Assembly (NCBI GenBank): GCA_013360405.1
Contig: JABWBR010000042.1
Location: 1-56,027, forward strand
Direction: 5' to 3'
DNA length: 56,027 nt
Source of the DNA: Saprospiraceae bacterium
GTDB taxonomy: Bacteria > Bacteroidota > Bacteroidia > Chitinophagales > Saprospiraceae
Translations under genes and position numbers: made by a program
The notes under the pieces: generated by a model
Databases searched by the model: none
Told to the model about the DNA's origin: nothing
What the model saw: the letters and a program-made list of their open reading frames with translations, nothing else
Shown here: positions 52,913 through 56,027 of the stretch, piece by piece
How positions within the stretch are numbered: position 1 is the stretch's first letter
Layout of the letters: every line of letters starts with the position of its first letter

Positions 52913-55693
52913 TTATCTGTTCAAAATAACCATTTTGCGCGTCGATTTGTATCCTGCCGTTTCCAGGGTGTACAGCAATACGCCCGTTGCCGGCAGGTTT
53001 TCCTGGCGCAATTGCAGGCTGTGATACCCCGCCCCGTAATTATCTTCTACCCGCGATATGACTTGTCCTGCCGGTGTTTGAATGATGATAGCAGCTTTTG
53101 CTGGAGTGGGCAAATAAAACGAGATGGTGGTTTCATCTTGTGCAGGGTTGGGGCTGTTTTGGAACAATTGCGGCCTGGCCGCCTCCAGGATAAAATCGAG
53201 CCCTAGTGACTGCGATTGGCCGCTATGAGTTACGATTTCGGCTTGTATTTCCGATTCATCCAGCGAAATCCAATCGCTTAAATAACCGCTCTCATAGGCC
53301 GTAAATGACAATTCCAGCAAATTGCCGGGTATTCCTGCCTGTCTCCGGGTATTCGTCCAACTTACTGCAAGTTTGTTCTCCTTTGACTGCGCCGTATACA
53401 CTTCGCGGGCGTCGTCAGACGACGATACATCGCTTAGTGATAACGCATCAGAGTACCATTGCAAAGCAAATTGACCGCCCTGCATCTCTTCCACCCCTTC
53501 AGGCAATTTGACGACCAACTTATAGGGCTGCCCTTTTGTGCACCAGCTATCCCCGGCCTGGAGTCGGTATACCTTTGCGGCTACCGACCTGTCTTCGATA
53601 TCCTCCTGAATCAAATTCGCCGGCACAGGTATAATACTGCAGTTGATATCCCCAATTTTTATAGCAATAAATTGCAAACTGTCGGCCGTAGCTACAAGGG
53701 AATCAAGCACAATAGATTCGGGAAACGGCGCAATCCAGGGATTAGCAGCGTCGGGAAAATCGTAATTCGCATCCACGAATCGCCAGCTCGAATTACCGGC
53801 AATTACCGTATCAATGTGCAACACCAGGGCAAGTAGCAGGTTTTGGTCTGTTTCGTCAATTATACCGGAATTGTCGAGATCGGCAGCTATCAATGCATAG
53901 GGCGATTCGATGGTGTCGATACCCATGAGGTGTTTTTTCAACATGATCAGGTCTGCCGTGGAAATTCCATGTAGGTCGTCACCGTCTTTGGCCGGTGTGA
54001 GAGTATAATCCTGCCCCTGTGGCATAGATTGAAAATCAAATTGGCCCGTCGTACCCGACCACGTGGTGTCGAGCATGCCTCCGCTGAGTTGTACCTCCAC
54101 ATCAGCTACCGCGCTGTCGACAGGGGTGTAAATTAGTCCGGAGGCTGCCAATGCGGGGGTGATGCCGCATATTTCTTCCCAATTTTTCAGCAACACATAA
54201 GTCACACAATGCGCATAATTGGGTCCTCCCAGCGTGCCATCGGGTTGTATTGCGTAGGGATTATCGGCATTGTCCCAGGTGTAAATTTCTATAGATACCG
54301 AATCGCCGTCGGCACAGGTGAGTTGTATGCCACTAAGGCTGGGATCGGGTGTATCGCCGGCTTTGTTGATCGAATATTTGAGCGGTGGCGTACAATCCGA
54401 GCTGAAACTGCTGATGAAATCAATCGCCCACAACTCTATCATACCCTCCTGCGCTACCCCGGTGGGCATCAGGTGGGTGGATATGCCGTGAATACATATA
54501 GGAGTGGGCGCTTTGCAGTCTACAACGGTAAAGGGGATTTGCACGGATTCGACATTGCCGCAGCCGTCTTTCACATGCAATTCAAACGTATGTTGCCCAA
54601 TGGGAAAGGTACCGTTGATCGTATAATTGGGATAAACCCCCGTGATTAATTCTGCGGCGCGATTGTTTGCCGGTATTAACGGCACGGGCTGATTAAAGGC
54701 GAATAAAAACAGTTTGATTTCTATTTCATCGCTGCAGGTTTCGTTGATCGCAAACAGTATTTGCACCGGCCCCGGGCATCCCGCCTGTACGTTGCTGCTA
54801 TAACTGCAGAATGGTTGTGGCGCAGTAAAAGTAATTTGAGGTTTAACGTCGTCATACACTTTGATCTGCTGGGTATATTGCCAATAGCCCCTGTTGACGT
54901 AGTACTGCGACCCCGGAGTTTGCCAAAAGTTGCGCCAATTGCCCGGCACGCCGGTATGCCCGCAATAGGTTTGTAATTCTCCGATCGAAGGGTTGGCGTC
55001 GTGGGGGTTGTTATTGCGATCTATAAATACCTGTCCGTTGGGCTTCCTGATCACCCAAACCGCTTCATCGCCGGGCACGTTGTCGCAGTCTTCATCGCGG
55101 CCTACGATATAAGGCCCGGAATACCCATCGTATTCACACCAGTTGACCACCCGGTAAGTGCGCATTATTTTATAGCAGGCATTTCCCGATACCTGAAAGG
55201 TGAGATCGTTTACGCTCACCGCCAGTAAATCACAGGCCAGTTCATTGGTTTGGATGTTTTCTGCCTGCGGCAATTGGCAATATGCACTCGCATCCGGCGG
55301 GAATCTTATTTCATAATGGTGCGCTTCTGTGATCGTTATTAATTGCTGGCAAGTATACGTGCCGCCGTTCCAGCCGCCTCCATAAGCCTGAAAACGCCTG
55401 GTAATGGCGCCGACTTCACAATTATTGAGGTTGACAAGCGGCGGGAGCTCCGTCCAATAATAATAAGGACAGCCGCCTTGCGATTGCGGCGACCCGAATA
55501 ATTGTGCCAACTGCCATATATTGTCGGGATCAAAGCCGTAGGGCAGTTGGTTACACGCGATGGTCATATCGTGCGGAATGCTGCAACAGGGATCATCCAT
55601 TCCCCATACTTTTTCTGCGCTAATGTTTCCACACAATAGTAATAGCAAAGCGACATGTGCCGCAATTATGCCTGGCTTGTACATAGTCGACAT
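52913..55693 (-). CDS. Large secreted protein with dockerin-like segment and T9SS type A sorting domain
   Basis: 926 residues. Signal peptide (about 1-26, LLLLLCGNISA). The N-terminal two thirds are Cys-containing beta-sandwich-like repeats (CCSIPHDMTIACNQLPYG, GQHTFELHVKDGCGNVESV). Residues near 580-650 have a dockerin-type pair (DLIMLKKHLMG, AADLDNSGIIDETDQNLLL). The end (LFQNSPNPAQDETTISFYLP, STRKMVILNR) is a T9SS type A sorting domain. Expected to be exported to the surface. Confidence 0.88.
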   Translation of the reverse strand: MSTMYKPGIIAAHVALLLLLCGNISAEKVWGMDDPCCSIPHDMTIACNQLPYGFDPDNIWQLAQLFGSPQSQGGCPYYYWTELPPLVNLNNCEVGAITRRFQAYGGGWNGGTYTCQQLITITEAHHYEIRFPPDASAYCQLPQAENIQTNELACDLLAVSVNDLTFQVSGNACYKIMRTYRVVNWCEYDGYSGPYIVGRDEDCDNVPGDEAVWVIRKPNGQVFIDRNNNPHDANPSIGELQTYCGHTGVPGNWRNFWQTPGSQYYVNRGYWQYTQQIKVYDDVKPQITFTAPQPFCSYSSNVQAGCPGPVQILFAINETCSDEIEIKLFLFAFNQPVPLIPANNRAAELITGVYPNYTINGTFPIGQHTFELHVKDGCGNVESVQIPFTVVDCKAPTPICIHGISTHLMPTGVAQEGMIELWAIDFISSFSSDCTPPLKYSINKAGDTPDPSLSGIQLTCADGDSVSIEIYTWDNADNPYAIQPDGTLGGPNYAHCVTYVLLKNWEEICGITPALAASGLIYTPVDSAVADVEVQLSGGMLDTTWSGTTGQFDFQSMPQGQDYTLTPAKDGDDLHGISTADLIMLKKHLMGIDTIESPYALIAADLDNSGIIDETDQNLLLALVLHIDTVIAGNSSWRFVDANYDFPDAANPWIAPFPESIVLDSLVATADSLQFIAIKIGDINCSIIPVPANLIQEDIEDRSVAAKVYRLQAGDSWCTKGQPYKLVVKLPEGVEEMQGGQFALQWYSDALSLSDVSSSDDAREVYTAQSKENKLAVSWTNTRRQAGIPGNLLELSFTAYESGYLSDWISLDESEIQAEIVTHSGQSQSLGLDFILEAARPQLFQNSPNPAQDETTISFYLPTPAKAAIIIQTPAGQVISRVEDNYGAGYHSLQLRQENLPATGVLLYTLETAGYKSTRKMVILNR

Positions 55694-55749
55694 GGTAAGC
55701 TCGGTTTTGACTGTTGTACGTATTTTCTCGGGAATGGTTACAAATTTGT

Positions 55750-55836
55750 TGTCGATTGTCGATTGTCGGTTGTCGGTTATCGGTTATCGGTTATCGGTTA
55801 TCGGTTATCGGTTATCGGTTATCGGTTTGTCGGTTA
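55750..55836. repeat. Heptamer run ttatcgg upstream of T9SS gene
   Basis: About eleven 7-mers of ttgtcgg/ttatcgg. On the minus strand they would be part of the leader of the 52913-55693 gene. Only one arm is present. Confidence 0.8.
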
Positions 55837-55843
55837 CAAAACG

Positions 55844-55881
55844 GAAGAAGCCCCTCCGCCGTGGGGCGGAGAGGCTTCTTC
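55844..55881 (-). terminator. Terminator of right-edge gene
   Basis: 17-base arms (GAAGAAGCC to CTCCGCC) with one mismatch and a gtgg loop. On the minus strand it is followed by a T-run (CGTTTTG). It lies 22 bases behind the stop of the right-edge gene. Confidence 0.85.
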
Positions 55882-55903
55882 AATCTCTGTATCCAAAAAA
55901 TGA

Positions 55904-56027
55904 TTATTCGATGATAACCATCTTCTTAGTAGCTGTGAAGTCTGCAGTTGATACCGTGTACGACAATACACCTACTGCGCTCAGCTCTTCGCTGCGTACA
56001 GTGAACATATTGTAGCCTTTGTTGGCT
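55904..56027 (-). CDS. T9SS type A sorting-domain protein, C-terminal end (partial)
   Basis: The frame is open to the right edge. The last 40 residues (NMFTVRSEELSAVGVLSYTV, then STADFTATKKMVIIE and stop) are the end of a type A sorting domain. The rest of the gene is outside the window. Confidence 0.85.
   Translation of the reverse strand, partial: ANKGYNMFTVRSEELSAVGVLSYTVSTADFTATKKMVIIE

Noticed and set aside
1-56027. tRNA or rRNA genes
   Set aside because: No cloverleaf or rRNA-like segment was noticed in the gaps; a covariance-model scan would be needed to exclude small RNAs.

Overview
The window looks like chromosomal DNA of a Bacteroidota bacterium, probably of the Saprospiria (Lewinella/Haliscomenobacter type). 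The signs are type IX secretion sorting domains of both kinds (T9SS A at 52913-55693 and at the right edge, CHU_C/type B at 12492-16346), a BatA-type protein, a DUF4953-type zinc metalloprotease, lipoproteins with Bacteroidota-style lipoboxes, -7 promoter boxes of the form TAnnTTTG, and weak or absent Shine-Dalgarno sites. No rRNA, tRNA, CRISPR array, transposase or integrase was recognised.

Layout. 1-4 kb: the C-terminal end of an RHS protein with a possible immunity gene, a BatA-like membrane protein and a VapBC-type toxin-antitoxin pair. 4-12 kb: metalloprotease, Dps, and a MacA/permease/TolC efflux set without its ATPase. 12-25 kb: a giant PKD/CHU_C surface protein and housekeeping genes (cmk, queA, purB, an rRNA m5C methyltransferase). 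25-35 kb: the accessory core of the window. 35-38 kb: mazG, an NqrM-like protein, an arginyltransferase-like protein and envelope proteins. 38.5-43.7 kb: a four-gene trans-4-hydroxy-L-proline catabolic cluster. 44-56 kb: argS, glnS, pyrR-pyrB, an HMG-CoA-lyase-like gene and T9SS cargo.

The most exciting part is a diversity-generating retroelement (DGR) at about 24.7-34.8 kb, all on the minus strand. It has an HRDC accessory protein, a DGR-type reverse transcriptase (GNLTSQ and YMDD motifs), a non-coding template repeat (TR), and two target genes whose last ~40 codons are variable repeats (VR). I aligned TR and VRs by hand. VR1 differs from TR at 12 positions and VR2 at 10, and every difference falls on a coding-strand adenine of TR; no other base differs. 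Both targets are large STAND-type ATPases (one nSTAND1-like, one NACHT) ending in a formylglycine-generating-enzyme-like (C-lectin fold) domain that carries the VR. An EAD11-like protein is coupled 3 nt upstream of the nSTAND1 target. The locus therefore looks like a self-diversifying NTPase recognition system of the conflict/defence or self-recognition type.

Around this core, three things go beyond a standard DGR. A 20-nt sequence next to TR is present in inverted orientation downstream of both VRs. A long conserved hairpin lies exactly 44 nt behind both target stop codons. The whole 3' flank is duplicated between the two targets.

A second genome-wide theme is a family of intergenic elements made of tandem 7-mers (some 8-mers). 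They are usually arranged as left arm, short centre and reverse-complementary right arm, and often end directly at a start codon; three share a promoter-like core.
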